A stretch of DNA of 64,000 bases, taken from a bacterium. GTDB lineage: Bacteria > Bacteroidota > Ignavibacteria > SZUA-365. The first letter of the stretch is position 1, and the number at the start of each line of letters is the position of its first letter. The stretch is taken from assembly GCA_020444325.1 (NCBI GenBank), contig JAHLLD010000007.1:124001-188000 (forward strand). Direction: 5' to 3'. The notes beneath the pieces were generated by a model. The model saw only the letters and a program-made list of their open reading frames with translations, made no database searches and was not told where the DNA came from. This document shows positions 25,723-35,386 of this stretch, piece after piece. Both the position numbers and the translations under genes were made by a program.

Positions 25723-28300
25723 CCACCTGCGAGGCGCCGGAGGGTTCACGTATGAGTTCGACCAGGTGTCCCGCACCGGCAAAGCTTTCTTCGTGACTGA
25801 TGATGAAGAGCTGGTCGAACCACGGATCGCTGTCGCCGGTGAGCTGTTCGAGATGCTGGATGACGTCAGCGAGATGACGGCGGGTTTCGCGGTCGAGATG
25901 CGTTGTCGGTTCATCGAGGAAGCCGACGCGGCATTGCGCGTACCATTTGATGAGTGCCAGCTTGACGGCGAGGGAGACGCCCATGAGTTGTCCACCCGAG
26001 AGTTCGCGTCCCCGCACCCGTCCCGCCTCCCCGCGCAGCTCGACGGCGTACGATTGCGCATCCCACACCAGCGTCATCCCCTGCTCGGGCGCGATGCGCT
26101 GGTACAGATCCGCGGCGAAGGCAGACAGTGCCGTCACGATGCTGGCGCCCACGTGACGTGCGAGTTCACGCACGACGGCATTATGCACATTCTGCATAAA
26201 ATCCGCCTCAGTGCTGCTCCGGGATGCTGATTTCAGAAGCTTTTCATATTCCTTACGATCTTTGCCAAGTACTCTGACTGCTTCCTCCTGCGTGCTGACT
26301 CGCGTCTTCCATTCCGCCAGCAGTCCGGAAGCCTTTCTTTCCAGAGCCAGCGCAACCTCCCATTGCGCTTTCGTCTCCAGGTAATCCTTTTCCGTAAAGG
26401 CTTTCTCCTGCTTCGTCAGTTCTTTCTCAGCTGCGGTCAGCGTCGCGTCTGTCTCCTTCTCAGCCTCCTGTGCCGCCTCGCATTGCTTCGTCCGTTCCCC
26501 GACGGCACTCGCGAGATTCTGCAGCGAGAGAAATCGCGTATGCGCTTCCCGGTTGCTCTCCAGCTGCTTTTCAAGTGCTGCGATATCTTCATCCAACGTT
26601 GTAAAGCCCAGCAGCGACTCCTGCAGCTTCCCTGATTGCAAGTTCCAGTCCTCTTCAAGCGCTTTCAGCTCGCGGGCTACACTCAGGATTTCCTTTTCCA
26701 GTGCGGTGCGGGATTTCTGCAGCGCCTCAATCTCGGCTTTCCTGTCATCCAGTCTGCTACGGGCAGACTTCCCCTGCTCCCGCTTCGTGCCAAGCGCTTC
26801 GGTGGCGCGGCTTGCCTCTCGACGTGCGCTTTCCTCCTCCTGGTTCGCGCGCTTCCGCAATTCCGCAAACGGTGATCTGGCGCCTTCGCCCCCCTGCGTC
26901 TCAAGATACTTTCCGAAAAACTGCTCTGAGGTTGATTCCAGTTCGGCGAAGAAATTGAGCTTCACATCAGAATTCCGCTGATACTCCTGAAGCTGTGTGA
27001 AGGAATTATGCAGTTTCTGCATATTTTCACCGAGGTTTTCCAGCGTCTGCTGCGCGCCGTGCATTTCGTCGACGAAGGAACGGGCTTCCGCCGTCGCCGC
27101 GACGCGATCTTCGAGACGGACTTTCTCCTTCTCGATCGCCCTGTACTCTTCAAGCAGTGTCTCGATTTCCTTTTCGAGTGGGGCGCAATCCGCTTCTGTT
27201 TTTTCCAGCTTCTCGGCGGTTTCCTTCAACTGCGCCTCGGCATATTCGCGCCTCGACTGCAGGCGGATTTTTCCTTCATCGAATTTCTTCTGCAGTGCGT
27301 TGAGGGTATCTTGCGCGACATCGCGTCGCTTGGCGGACGCCCGCAATACGGATAGCTCACGATCTGCGGCGATGAACGCGTCATACCCGGGACGCACGGA
27401 TTCAAGTTCTTCCGCAGCCTCGCGTGCCTCCTGCAGAAGCGCCTCGGCGTTTTTCAGCGCGCTGGACTGCGACTTGCGCCTGTCCTTGAGCAGCTGCACT
27501 TCGTGGCGCTGTTTCGCGAGTGCCTCGCGCTGCGCAGTGAGCTTCTCCAGTTTCTCCTGCAGCGCCTTTTCCTCCACTGCCGCAGCCTCGGCGTCGTTTT
27601 GCACGGATGCAAGTTGCTCTACGAATTCCCCAAGCAGCTTTTCAGCCTCCACCTGCTTTTCGACGACTCCAGCTCGTTCCTCGACACGTATCCCGAGCGT
27701 ATCAGCCTCATCCCGCTGCGCACGTACCAGCGCCCAGAACTGTTTCTCGAAATGCTGGAAATCCTCAATGCCCAGAATCTTTTCGAAGAGCGTCCGACGC
27801 TCTTTCTCCTGCTGCGTGAAGGGATCGTCGAAGGCACCCTGTTCGGTACCGACGATATTGCGGAATAGCTCATCGTCGTCAATGCGTGATGCGCCGATGA
27901 TGTGCTCACGCATATCCTCCTGGAAATCCTCCTTCCTCCCGGCACTGGAAGAAATCTCGGTCCCTTTTGCATCAAAAAGCCTGCGCTCATAAGAGAGCTT
28001 CTCCCGGCCGCCCTGGCGACGGCTTCCGATATTGCAGAGAACGCGGAAATCCCTCCCGCGTGCCTGTACATCCACTTCGATGCTGCCCTCTTTTTCCCCG
28101 TTACGCAGCAGACCTGCGTACGCCTTTCCGTCCATCAGCTTTTTCGGCCAGGCGCCGAAGAGTGCGAGTCCCACCGCCTCGATAATGGTGGATTTCCCTG
28201 TACCATTCGCCCCGGCAATGACGTTGATGCCACGGATGAATTGCAGCTCCGCGTCGATGTAGGATTTGATGTTCTGTAAACGAACAGCGGTGATAATCAT
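25718..28300 (-). CDS. sbcC: SbcC/Rad50-like ATPase
   Basis: 860 residues. SMC-like ATPase subunit of the SbcCD DNA end-processing nuclease. The N-terminus has Walker A in VIAGANGTGKSTIIEAVGLALFG. A long coiled coil fills about residues 180-700. The C-terminus has the signature LSGGQLMGVSLAVKLAL and Walker B VGFLDEPTTHLD. I see no CxxC zinc-hook motif in the middle of the coil; the region around YLETQGGEGARSPFAELRKR may be the turn. It overlaps sbcD by four bases (ATGA), so translation is coupled. Two TTATGCA palindromes lie in its coding sequence. Confidence 0.9.
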   Translation of the reverse strand: MIITAVRLQNIKSYIDAELQFIRGINVIAGANGTGKSTIIEAVGLALFGAWPKKLMDGKAYAGLLRNGEKEGSIEVDVQARGRDFRVLCNIGSRRQGGREKLSYERRLFDAKGTEISSSAGRKEDFQEDMREHIIGASRIDDDELFRNIVGTEQGAFDDPFTQQEKERRTLFEKILGIEDFQHFEKQFWALVRAQRDEADTLGIRVEERAGVVEKQVEAEKLLGEFVEQLASVQNDAEAAAVEEKALQEKLEKLTAQREALAKQRHEVQLLKDRRKSQSSALKNAEALLQEAREAAEELESVRPGYDAFIAADRELSVLRASAKRRDVAQDTLNALQKKFDEGKIRLQSRREYAEAQLKETAEKLEKTEADCAPLEKEIETLLEEYRAIEKEKVRLEDRVAATAEARSFVDEMHGAQQTLENLGENMQKLHNSFTQLQEYQRNSDVKLNFFAELESTSEQFFGKYLETQGGEGARSPFAELRKRANQEEESARREASRATEALGTKREQGKSARSRLDDRKAEIEALQKSRTALEKEILSVARELKALEEDWNLQSGKLQESLLGFTTLDEDIAALEKQLESNREAHTRFLSLQNLASAVGERTKQCEAAQEAEKETDATLTAAEKELTKQEKAFTEKDYLETKAQWEVALALERKASGLLAEWKTRVSTQEEAVRVLGKDRKEYEKLLKSASRSSTEADFMQNVHNAVVRELARHVGASIVTALSAFAADLYQRIAPEQGMTLVWDAQSYAVELRGEAGRVRGRELSGGQLMGVSLAVKLALIKWYAQCRVGFLDEPTTHLDRETRRHLADVIQHLEQLTGDSDPWFDQLFIISHEESFAGAGHLVELIREPSGASQVV
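26181..26199. repeat. TTATGCAnnnnnTGCATAA palindrome, copy 1
   Basis: TTATGCACATTCTGCATAA inside sbcC, read as FMQNVHN on the coding strand. One of six copies in the window. Confidence 0.65.
27006..27024. repeat. TTATGCAnnnnnTGCATAA palindrome, copy 2
   Basis: TTATGCAGTTTCTGCATAT inside sbcC, read as NMQKLHN on the coding strand. Same phase as copy 1. Confidence 0.65.
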
Positions 28301-29751
28301 TCCTTACTCCCTTCCGCTTCGTCCGTTTCTTCTCTCTCCCTTGAATCAGCCGTATCGCCGGTATCGTCGGCACCCGTGGTGGAAACCTCCTCCTCATATT
28401 CGACGAAAGGCAGCAGCTGGGACTGGAGGGATTTCAGCGCCTCGGGACGCGGCTTCGCGGGTCCCCCCTGCAGCTGCGTTTTCATGTCGATCAGCACGGC
28501 GGCGAGAGCATCCTCGCGTCCCACCGCGATACCCTGATCGCGGAGCAACGTGGACGCAACAGCGCGTGCGCGATCGGTCAGCAGTTCAAGATCCCCGGCA
28601 TCCGCAAGCAATGTGCCCACATCACTGCTGCCGAGCAGGTCACGGTCCATCACCTCCACATGCATCGCAGAGAACTCCTCCGCCAACATTGCGGCGATGC
28701 CGCTGCGCGGGATACGCGAACGCGAAAGTGCCAGCGTGCCCTGCAGGCGGGCTATGAGAATGGGATGTTGCTCACGAAGGGAAGCATTAACTTCCTCTTC
28801 GGCAACGCGGCGCACGGCGTCGATAACTCTTGCGGGCGTGTCGCAGCCGCTGATGTCCACACGCAGCGTATGTGCGGGACGCTTCCGGGTCGGCACATGC
28901 CGCACCCTAAGGTGGTATCCCAACCTCTGCAGTCGGACTTCCGAGATGTCATCAGCCATTGCAGCGTCACTTTTGCCCGGGCCTTCCCCTGTGTCGGCAA
29001 CTGTCACATCGTAAAAGCCGCGCAGTTCCGGCGGCAGACGATAATCGAGACTGTTCACGAATTCGAGCGAACCCGGGTTATACACCCAGCCATCCATTTC
29101 CCCATCGATGCCCGTGCGTGTGTGCCGGTGTCCCAGCGCGAGATAGCCGATGCGCTCCTGCAGTGCGGCGATGTCGTCGTAGGCAACGCAGCCATATTCC
29201 AGGGTTTCCTCGCCGGGCTGTACCATGACATGGGATAGCACGATGGGGAATGCGTCCTCAGGAAGCTGCTCCGCCGCCTGCCGGTGATACTCTTCCGCGT
29301 GGTGCCCGAGAAAACCGAGTCCTGCAATCACCACATCCTTCACCGGACGCAGCAGCGAGCCTCCCTTTTCCTCACTGTAGTCGCGAAGTGTCAGGGTCCC
29401 ATTTTCAATGTCGGGACGCAGCAGGTGCAAGTAGGATTCCCCGGCGAGAATGTCCAGCGCACATGCGGGCTCCGTGCGCTTGCGCCTGTCGTGATTTCCT
29501 TCTATCGCGTAGACGGGAATACCCGTTTCGCGAAGGGGACGCAGAGCCGTCATTGCACGGCGAATGCTTTCAGCGGAAGGATCCTGCTCATCGAACAGGT
29601 CGCCGGCAATCAGCAGCGCCTGCACCTGCTCACCGATGGCGTATTCAACAACGCCTGCGAGCACGCGGAAATAATCCGCATAGCGTTCCTCGCTCTCGTG
29701 CTGATGCTTGCCGAGATGAACATCTGCGATATGGAGAAACCGAAACTGCAT
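28297..29751 (-). CDS. sbcD: SbcD/Mre11-like nuclease subunit
   Basis: 484 residues. Metallophosphoesterase subunit that cuts DNA ends together with SbcC. The five phosphoesterase motifs are visible: HIADVHLGK, IAGDLFDE, EGNHD, VLSHVMV and ALGHRHTR. The C-terminal part (about residues 300-484) is long, with an acidic end (EREETDEAEGSKE). E. coli SbcD has about 400 residues, so this is an extended version. First gene of sbcD-sbcC; 51 bases separate its start from the neighbouring minus-strand gene. Confidence 0.92.
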   Translation of the reverse strand: MQFRFLHIADVHLGKHQHESEERYADYFRVLAGVVEYAIGEQVQALLIAGDLFDEQDPSAESIRRAMTALRPLRETGIPVYAIEGNHDRRKRTEPACALDILAGESYLHLLRPDIENGTLTLRDYSEEKGGSLLRPVKDVVIAGLGFLGHHAEEYHRQAAEQLPEDAFPIVLSHVMVQPGEETLEYGCVAYDDIAALQERIGYLALGHRHTRTGIDGEMDGWVYNPGSLEFVNSLDYRLPPELRGFYDVTVADTGEGPGKSDAAMADDISEVRLQRLGYHLRVRHVPTRKRPAHTLRVDISGCDTPARVIDAVRRVAEEEVNASLREQHPILIARLQGTLALSRSRIPRSGIAAMLAEEFSAMHVEVMDRDLLGSSDVGTLLADAGDLELLTDRARAVASTLLRDQGIAVGREDALAAVLIDMKTQLQGGPAKPRPEALKSLQSQLLPFVEYEEEVSTTGADDTGDTADSREREETDEAEGSKE

Positions 29752-29802
29752 ATCCCTTGAAGGCTGGTGAAAATGGTCGTGGGTATCTCTACATGGAATC
29801 GG

Positions 29803-31524
29803 CTATCGAACCATGAACGGCCTTGTGACGCTGCTGATGGCATCACGCAGCTCGAGGAAATAGCTTCCCGGAAGCAGCGTCGAAATATCGAGCGAAAGCT
29901 GTGTGCCGAACACGTCTGTGCGCTGAAGCATTGTGCGTCCCAGCACATCGCGGATGCGCAGGGTTCGCGGACCGGTGCTTCCCTCCATGCGCAGCGAGAG
30001 TGTGTTCAACGCCGGCTGCGGCCAGAGAGCAGAGATGCGCAATGCGGCGGCGGAACGCGTAGGGGAGACGCCTGTCGCATCCTTCCAGACGAAGTCTGCA
30101 TAGCGCGGCAGATGATCCGATGCTGTTCTGGTATCGTCAGGACGCAGACCGAGCTGCTGCAGCTGCGTCGCTCCCATGTCGCCGGTACTGATGACCATGT
30201 CCGCGGTCACATGCATGGCACTGCCGGTGTAGAGCACGTAATCGAGAATGGACGGCGCGTAGCTGCTGCCGTCATCATCCCAGGTATGCGCCAGGCGGGA
30301 ATGCGGCCTGCGGGAAATGCACTGCGTCCAGTTTCCACCGTCCCAATCCGGTTTCCAGTCCTCCCCGTAGCGCGCATTGTCTGCGATATCCCCGGTCAGC
30401 AGCGTCTCCAGCTGCCGACGGTCGCCGACGAGATTCAGATCGCCGACAAGCACAATGGGTGTGCCTTCGTCAAGAGCGACTTCTCCTCCGGGGGACATGG
30501 CATCCCGCAGGAAACGGATGACGCCATCGGCCTCCTGCTGCCGCTGCTCGTTCGCACTGCAGCAGCGGAAATGGCAATTGAGGAGCAGCAGCTTCTTCCC
30601 TTCGGGTGAAGCGAGCAGGTAGGCGGATTCGCGATAATTGTTCTGCAGAATCCAGCTGTCCTCGATATCATAGTGCGTGATGAGCACATTGCCCTGGTCA
30701 AGTTTCAACGTGCGCCAGCTGCGCATTGCCGGCGGATCGAGGACAGAGCGGACGGTGAGCAGCACCTGTCCCGCCGTGGCATCGAAGCATTCCTGGAAAC
30801 ACATGATATCCGGCTGCACCGCTTGAAGCACACGCGTGAACGCAGTTTTCCGCTGATCGTCGATGAGACCATCCTGCAGCGTATTCCATGTGAGCAGGCG
30901 CAGCGCGCCAGCCGCTTTTGTTCCGATCAGCAGTTCTTCAGGTGCGGGGAGCTTTTCGCTGTCAAAGCCGTATTCCACGCCACCCACATCCGGCAGCCGG
31001 TCACCCCCGGCTTCGACCACAGCCAGCGCAACGCGTATGCTGTCGGAGGGGAAAAGCATTGAGCCCGCGATGCGGGCATTCCGTCGCAGGGCAATTTCAA
31101 AGCGGGTGGATGAGTATGTGGGAGCAGGATAGAGTCCGATATCTTCATGCGCGATCGAACGCGTCTGTGAACCCAGCCGCACCGTACCCGAGCGTCCGGC
31201 AAAGTTCCAGCTAAGCTCCGCCCCGAGTCCCTGCACCTGTTGTCCCGTGGACGCATCATGATCGGTATCCATATACAGTCGCAGTGTATTGTCTTCCTGC
31301 AGAACAACTTCAGCCGTGGTCTCGAAACTGAGAAAGAGAAACTCGTCATCATGCGTAATCTGCAGCTGCCTGAAATCCACTCCCGACGTCCCGCCATCTC
31401 CGGTCGCATCCGTGTGAAGAACCGGGAAGGAAGCCCAGTCCTCAAACTGTCCATCAACCAGCAGGGTCTGCGCTGTGAGCAGTGATGGAACGAAAAGAAG
31501 GATGACAATGACAGCGTAGCGCAT
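29803..31524 (-). CDS. Secreted endonuclease/exonuclease/phosphatase-family protein with T9SS signal
   Basis: 573 residues from the ATG at 31524, where a signal peptide starts (MRYAVIVILLFVPSLLTAQ); the longer frame from 31626 lacks one. Residues about 20-200 form a beta domain with TLRLYMDTDHDASTG. The EEP-type catalytic domain follows, with LLTWNTLQDG, DIMCFQECFD, LLLLNCHFRC, IVLVGDLNL and a C-terminal DHLPRYADF (Asp-His). The last ~75 residues are a sorting domain (LRIRDVLGRTMLQRTDVFG, LLPGSYFLELRD). Likely a surface or secreted phosphodiesterase; the substrate (DNA, phosphoester, lipid) is not decided by sequence. Confidence 0.85.
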   Translation of the reverse strand: MRYAVIVILLFVPSLLTAQTLLVDGQFEDWASFPVLHTDATGDGGTSGVDFRQLQITHDDEFLFLSFETTAEVVLQEDNTLRLYMDTDHDASTGQQVQGLGAELSWNFAGRSGTVRLGSQTRSIAHEDIGLYPAPTYSSTRFEIALRRNARIAGSMLFPSDSIRVALAVVEAGGDRLPDVGGVEYGFDSEKLPAPEELLIGTKAAGALRLLTWNTLQDGLIDDQRKTAFTRVLQAVQPDIMCFQECFDATAGQVLLTVRSVLDPPAMRSWRTLKLDQGNVLITHYDIEDSWILQNNYRESAYLLASPEGKKLLLLNCHFRCCSANEQRQQEADGVIRFLRDAMSPGGEVALDEGTPIVLVGDLNLVGDRRQLETLLTGDIADNARYGEDWKPDWDGGNWTQCISRRPHSRLAHTWDDDGSSYAPSILDYVLYTGSAMHVTADMVISTGDMGATQLQQLGLRPDDTRTASDHLPRYADFVWKDATGVSPTRSAAALRISALWPQPALNTLSLRMEGSTGPRTLRIRDVLGRTMLQRTDVFGTQLSLDISTLLPGSYFLELRDAISSVTRPFMVR

Positions 31525-31668
31525 GATATTCCCGGTGTTGAGACAGATTTTAAAGTAGCAATTTTTGCACAAATGTCCGGGAAAGCAGTGGCATTGAAGG
31601 AGTCCGTTTCCTGCAGAAAAATTCACAATGCTGAACCGTGCCGGGATTTATCACATCTTATGTGAGAC

Positions 31669-32211
31669 ATGACAGGAATCAGGCACATAACGCGCATACT
31701 TGCTTTCCTCCTGCTGCTGGCCGGCACTGCCGCCGCGCAGACAAGCCACACCGCGGACCTTCCGGATGTGGATGCGGAAAGTGCGCGCGCCCCGGCACCT
31801 GCATTCGTCGTCGCCTCGCTTGATGACAGCACGTCATACCTGGCAAACGAGAGTTTTTCGGGACAAATCGTGCTGCTGGATTTCTGGGCCACCTGGTGTC
31901 CCCCCTGTGTCGAAGCCCTGCCCGCGCTTGAGAAGATTTACAAAGAATATCATGCGAAGGGTTTCGAAATACTCAGCCTGTCCTTCGATTCCAGTGACGA
32001 ACGCATCCGCCGTTTCCGCACGAAGCACTTCGCCATGCCGTGGGAGCACGGACGACTTGCCGGCGGCTTCGGCGACGTCGTTTCCCTCAGCTTCGGTCTC
32101 CAGAACATCCCCCACTACGTCCTCATCGACCGTGACGGCAGCATCATCACCGAAGCGGACGAACTCCCGCCCGAAGAGCTGCGGGAGATACTCTCTGCTG
32201 CACTCGACTGA
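31669..32211 (+). CDS. TlpA-like periplasmic thioredoxin-fold protein
   Basis: 180 residues. A signal peptide covers residues 1-24 (ILAFLLLLAGTAAAQ). The redox motif WCPPC occurs in LLDFWATWCPPCVEALPALEK. The cis-Pro loop is NIPHYVLIDRDG. Such proteins reduce or oxidise cysteines in the periplasm, for example during cytochrome c maturation. Divergent from the EEP gene. The stop is followed at once by a 17-bp palindrome (32217-32233). Confidence 0.9.
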   Translation: MTGIRHITRILAFLLLLAGTAAAQTSHTADLPDVDAESARAPAPAFVVASLDDSTSYLANESFSGQIVLLDFWATWCPPCVEALPALEKIYKEYHAKGFEILSLSFDSSDERIRRFRTKHFAMPWEHGRLAGGFGDVVSLSFGLQNIPHYVLIDRDGSIITEADELPPEELREILSAALD

Positions 32212-32216
32212 AACTT

Positions 32217-32345
32217 GGCGCAGATTCTGCGCCGAATGGAAGCGGAACGCAAATTCTCGCTGAGTATGCGCAGATTTTCGCAGGGAAGTTTTTATCATCG
32301 CACCGGCGATAATCTGCGAAATATCGGCGACACTCTGCGTTTCTC
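32217..32345. repeat. Leader with CGCAGATTCTGCG-type palindromic motifs
   Basis: GGCGCAGATTCTGCGCC at 32217-32233 is a perfect palindrome. Related pieces follow: GCGCAGATTTTCGCA near 32270, TAATCTGCGAAAT near 32310 and CTCTGCG near 32333. They fill the leader before the gene at 32416. Confidence 0.5.
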
Positions 32346-32415
32346 TTTCTTGCCTCCTACCTCTCCGCCTAATATCTTACACCAAGGTCTTTTTTCATCC
32401 TTCCGGGAGGAGGCA

Positions 32416-34356
32416 ATGCATCAACTCCGTTCATTACTGATTCTGCTGCTTGCTGCTGCATTCACGATTCCGGTTCATGCGCAGGATGCGCAGCGGCCGA
32501 AGAAACTGCTTGTACAGGGTACCGTTGTGGGATATGACGGCAAGCCCGTGCCGGTGGCGCATGCACATTTTGAGCGCATCCCGGAGGCAGGCGTCAAGTT
32601 CCATCTTTACGAAGTGCGAACGACGGCGAAGGGAAGCTATATGATGAAGCTGCCGCCCGGGAAGTACAATGTCATGTTCACCGGGGTAAATCATCAGAGG
32701 ACAACACCTCGTGAGGTGCTTGTACAAGATGGACAGCAGAATACGCTGCATGCGCGACTTCCCCTTTCCCCGTTTGTGCCTGTAGCAGATATGGACTCTG
32801 TCCATCTCTGCTACGACGATGATTGGAGCGGCAGGGACATCGATACCCTGATGGAAAAGACAGGAGAGGGACAATTCTCCATGCGCGTTCGCGTGCGAAA
32901 CCTTATGGGCCATTTTTGCTACCATGTGGCAAACACCATGCCCGACCGGCGTGTAAATGGAACGCAGCAGGATTACTATGATTACGATGGCGATGGCGAT
33001 TACATGAGCTGCATCGGCCTCGGCTCGTACGGCACCGAAACGGATACCACACTGACCATTCACTTCGATGCCAGGCTTCTTCCCTATCCGACACCGGAAT
33101 TCCCGATGGCATACCAGGACAGCGTGTGGGGGCCCATGCTTGAAACACCACGCGCAAAACTGATTGCCGAGCTTGAAGCAATTGATGCGGAAAAACGCTC
33201 AAGGTCATTTTTTCCATTGCCGAAAAAGTCAATCACTGAACTCCCTGACAGCGCGATATACTCCCAGCATGATACTGTCATTCTGTTTCGGGGCGACTCG
33301 ATACACCTTTCCGATACCACCTACGTGTGGGAAATTCGTGAGGGGATGCAGCGGCTGGCAGATCTCGAGCAATCCTTCAGTGATAAAATTGCCACCGCAT
33401 CAAGCGTGGATAAACCCGGGATCTATCTCCGCTACCTCCATGCGCTACGCGCCTCGTCGATTCGCAGACTTTCTGAGACTGGACGCAAGCTCGCGGAGGA
33501 AGCTCTGGAAAGCATTCCTCCAGACTCGGACCTATGGGAGCTCAGTTCGTCCTACACCCTGAGCCGCTATATCCTTAAGGACTCTCTGCACTATTTGCTC
33601 CGCATGGCTCGAGAGCACCCCAGCGATGAAATCGCCTACAACGTATTCGAGAATTTGCTCAGCAACCTTCGCTCAGAAATTCGATGGAAAGAAAAGAATC
33701 AACAGTCACCCGGCGCCTTGCCAGCCCTTCGTGACTCTATAGAAACTGCGGCGTATGCGAGGATTCCTGATGACAGGTATCATGGGAGGCTCGTGTTCGC
33801 TGCACATGGGAACAGGGCAATGAACGCGTACATGATAGAACATTTGAAGGCAAACCTTGAGAAGGAAACAGCGTTTCTGAAGTACCTGCCTGAGGACGCA
33901 CTCGCCGGTGAAACCATGCCGGCCTTTCAGTTTGAGTCCTTAACTGATGAAGAAATTCCTTTTTCAAGTGCAGTACTGGCTGGGAGTCCCTACATCCTCA
34001 TCATGTGGAGCGTCGAGAGCTGCGGACTCACAAGCTTACTGTCGATATATGACGATCTCTTTCGTCGCTACCATGATCAGGGATTGGAAATCGTAAACAT
34101 CATAAGCAGCAAGAGCAAAGCAAAGGCAGAGTTTTTCCTCGACGTACTGAATGAATACGAATACGCGCAGCAATGGTATAACTGCCATCACAGTACGGGC
34201 TCTGCATTCCCGATGGAGAAGTGGCTGGTACACCCCCTGACGCCTATGGTCCTCCTGGTGGATGAACTGGGTAGAATCGTCGCATCCGGAGAGCATATCA
34301 GCGGATCTGCCGCCCTCGTCACCGTCCCGAAATTCTTTGAAGATCGGTCGAAATAG
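32416..34356 (+). CDS. Exported protein with carboxypeptidase-regulatory-like and thioredoxin-like domains
   Basis: 646 residues from the ATG at 32416, which has GGGAGGAGG in front and a signal peptide (LLILLLAAAFTIPVHAQ). Residues about 30-110 look like a carboxypeptidase-regulatory-like beta sandwich (VQGTVVGYDGKPVPVAHAHFERIPEAG...GSYMMKLPPGKYNVMFTG). A helical middle follows. The last ~150 residues resemble an AhpC/TlpA thioredoxin fold (GETMPAFQFESLTDEEIPFSSAVLAGSPYILIMW) in which the CxxC is replaced by SVESCGLTS, with one Cys only. Redox activity of the usual kind is therefore unlikely. Function unknown. Confidence 0.7.
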   Translation: MHQLRSLLILLLAAAFTIPVHAQDAQRPKKLLVQGTVVGYDGKPVPVAHAHFERIPEAGVKFHLYEVRTTAKGSYMMKLPPGKYNVMFTGVNHQRTTPREVLVQDGQQNTLHARLPLSPFVPVADMDSVHLCYDDDWSGRDIDTLMEKTGEGQFSMRVRVRNLMGHFCYHVANTMPDRRVNGTQQDYYDYDGDGDYMSCIGLGSYGTETDTTLTIHFDARLLPYPTPEFPMAYQDSVWGPMLETPRAKLIAELEAIDAEKRSRSFFPLPKKSITELPDSAIYSQHDTVILFRGDSIHLSDTTYVWEIREGMQRLADLEQSFSDKIATASSVDKPGIYLRYLHALRASSIRRLSETGRKLAEEALESIPPDSDLWELSSSYTLSRYILKDSLHYLLRMAREHPSDEIAYNVFENLLSNLRSEIRWKEKNQQSPGALPALRDSIETAAYARIPDDRYHGRLVFAAHGNRAMNAYMIEHLKANLEKETAFLKYLPEDALAGETMPAFQFESLTDEEIPFSSAVLAGSPYILIMWSVESCGLTSLLSIYDDLFRRYHDQGLEIVNIISSKSKAKAEFFLDVLNEYEYAQQWYNCHHSTGSAFPMEKWLVHPLTPMVLLVDELGRIVASGEHISGSAALVTVPKFFEDRSK

Positions 34357-34487
34357 ACAAATTTCATTGACGGCCTGACCGCTGAAATCCACTCGGGACA
34401 ATAGCCAAGGGTTGCCTTTCCCCCTCCCCTGAACTCCCGGGGCGCTTCCGCTGTTATCTCTGTATCACACAATTTTGAGGTTGATAC

Positions 34488-34820
34488 ATGGACAAACAGG
34501 ATTTCGAGGTCACCGTACGGGAGACCTGGGAAGGAATAGAGAAGGCGATCGATCAGCTGGCGCTCGATGGCGTGGAGACGTATCCGGAGAACGGCGGGAT
34601 GCAGCTGATGTTCGATGACGGCAGTTTCATCACCCTGCATCGCGATGATGAGCTGATGCAGATCAATCTGTTGCGCGGGGAATACCGTATGCCGTTTTAT
34701 TGGGATACCGTGGAAGAGCACTGGTACGCGCGCGCCGACGAACGGCACCTGCTCACGGTACTCAATGAAGTGCTCACTGAAAAGCTCTCCCAAAACGTCG
34801 TCCTGCCTGATCTCGTATGA
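34488..34820 (+). CDS. cyaY: Frataxin-like protein CyaY
   Basis: 110 residues, the usual size of CyaY. The frataxin fold is seen as an acidic N-terminal helix (FEVTVRETWEGIEKAIDQL), strands with MQLMFDDGSFITLHRDDELMQINLL, then MPFYWDTVEEHWYARADERHLLTVLNEVL. CyaY binds iron and tunes Fe-S cluster assembly. Its stop overlaps the next start (ATGA), so it is coupled to the flavin reductase-like gene. Confidence 0.75.
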   Translation: MDKQDFEVTVRETWEGIEKAIDQLALDGVETYPENGGMQLMFDDGSFITLHRDDELMQINLLRGEYRMPFYWDTVEEHWYARADERHLLTVLNEVLTEKLSQNVVLPDLV

Positions 34821-35386
34821 ACACGCCCGCAGACGCATATCCCGGGTCGATGTTCTCTTTGACCAACCATGAAATCTGGGTGCTGACCGCACATGCAGAG
34901 GGACGCGATGCGGGACAGGTGGCCACGTGGATCATGCCGGCCACGCTTGTGCCGGACAAACCGCGCATAACTGCCGTCCTTTCCCCGCAGAATTACACGC
35001 ATGGAATCATCACCGAGACCGGACGCTTCATGCTGCATCTTCTGGCCGAGGATCAGCACGCGCTGCTTCCGCACTTCGGGTTGAAAAGCGGACATGATAC
35101 CGACAAGTTTGCGGACCTCGACTTCCGGCGCAGTGCAAGCGGTCTGCCCATTCTCAACGGCTGCTGCGGCTGGGCTGAATGCCGCGTTGCCACCTCGCTC
35201 GACATCGGTGATCGCATCATCTATGTTGCGGATATCCTCGAGCAGGAAGTGCGTCCGGGCATGACGCCCCTGCGCAAACAGCAGGCGTTCGCCGCACAGC
35301 CGGCGGATATCCGCCAACGGCTCGAGGAAAAGCATCGGCTCGATGGTGAGCGTGACAGAAAATTCCTCACGGTATTTGGCGGGTAA
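34817..35386 (+). CDS. Flavin reductase-like (FMN-binding split barrel) protein
   Basis: 189 residues with the layout of a flavin reductase domain: MFSLTNHEIWVLTAHAEGRDAGQVATWIMPATLVPDKPRITAVLSPQNYTHGII at the N-terminus and a terminal helical tail. Such proteins bind FMN and reduce flavin with NAD(P)H or serve other flavin tasks. It overlaps cyaY by four bases and lies directly against crtW, with no gap after its stop. Confidence 0.75.
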   Translation: MNTPADAYPGSMFSLTNHEIWVLTAHAEGRDAGQVATWIMPATLVPDKPRITAVLSPQNYTHGIITETGRFMLHLLAEDQHALLPHFGLKSGHDTDKFADLDFRRSASGLPILNGCCGWAECRVATSLDIGDRIIYVADILEQEVRPGMTPLRKQQAFAAQPADIRQRLEEKHRLDGERDRKFLTVFGG

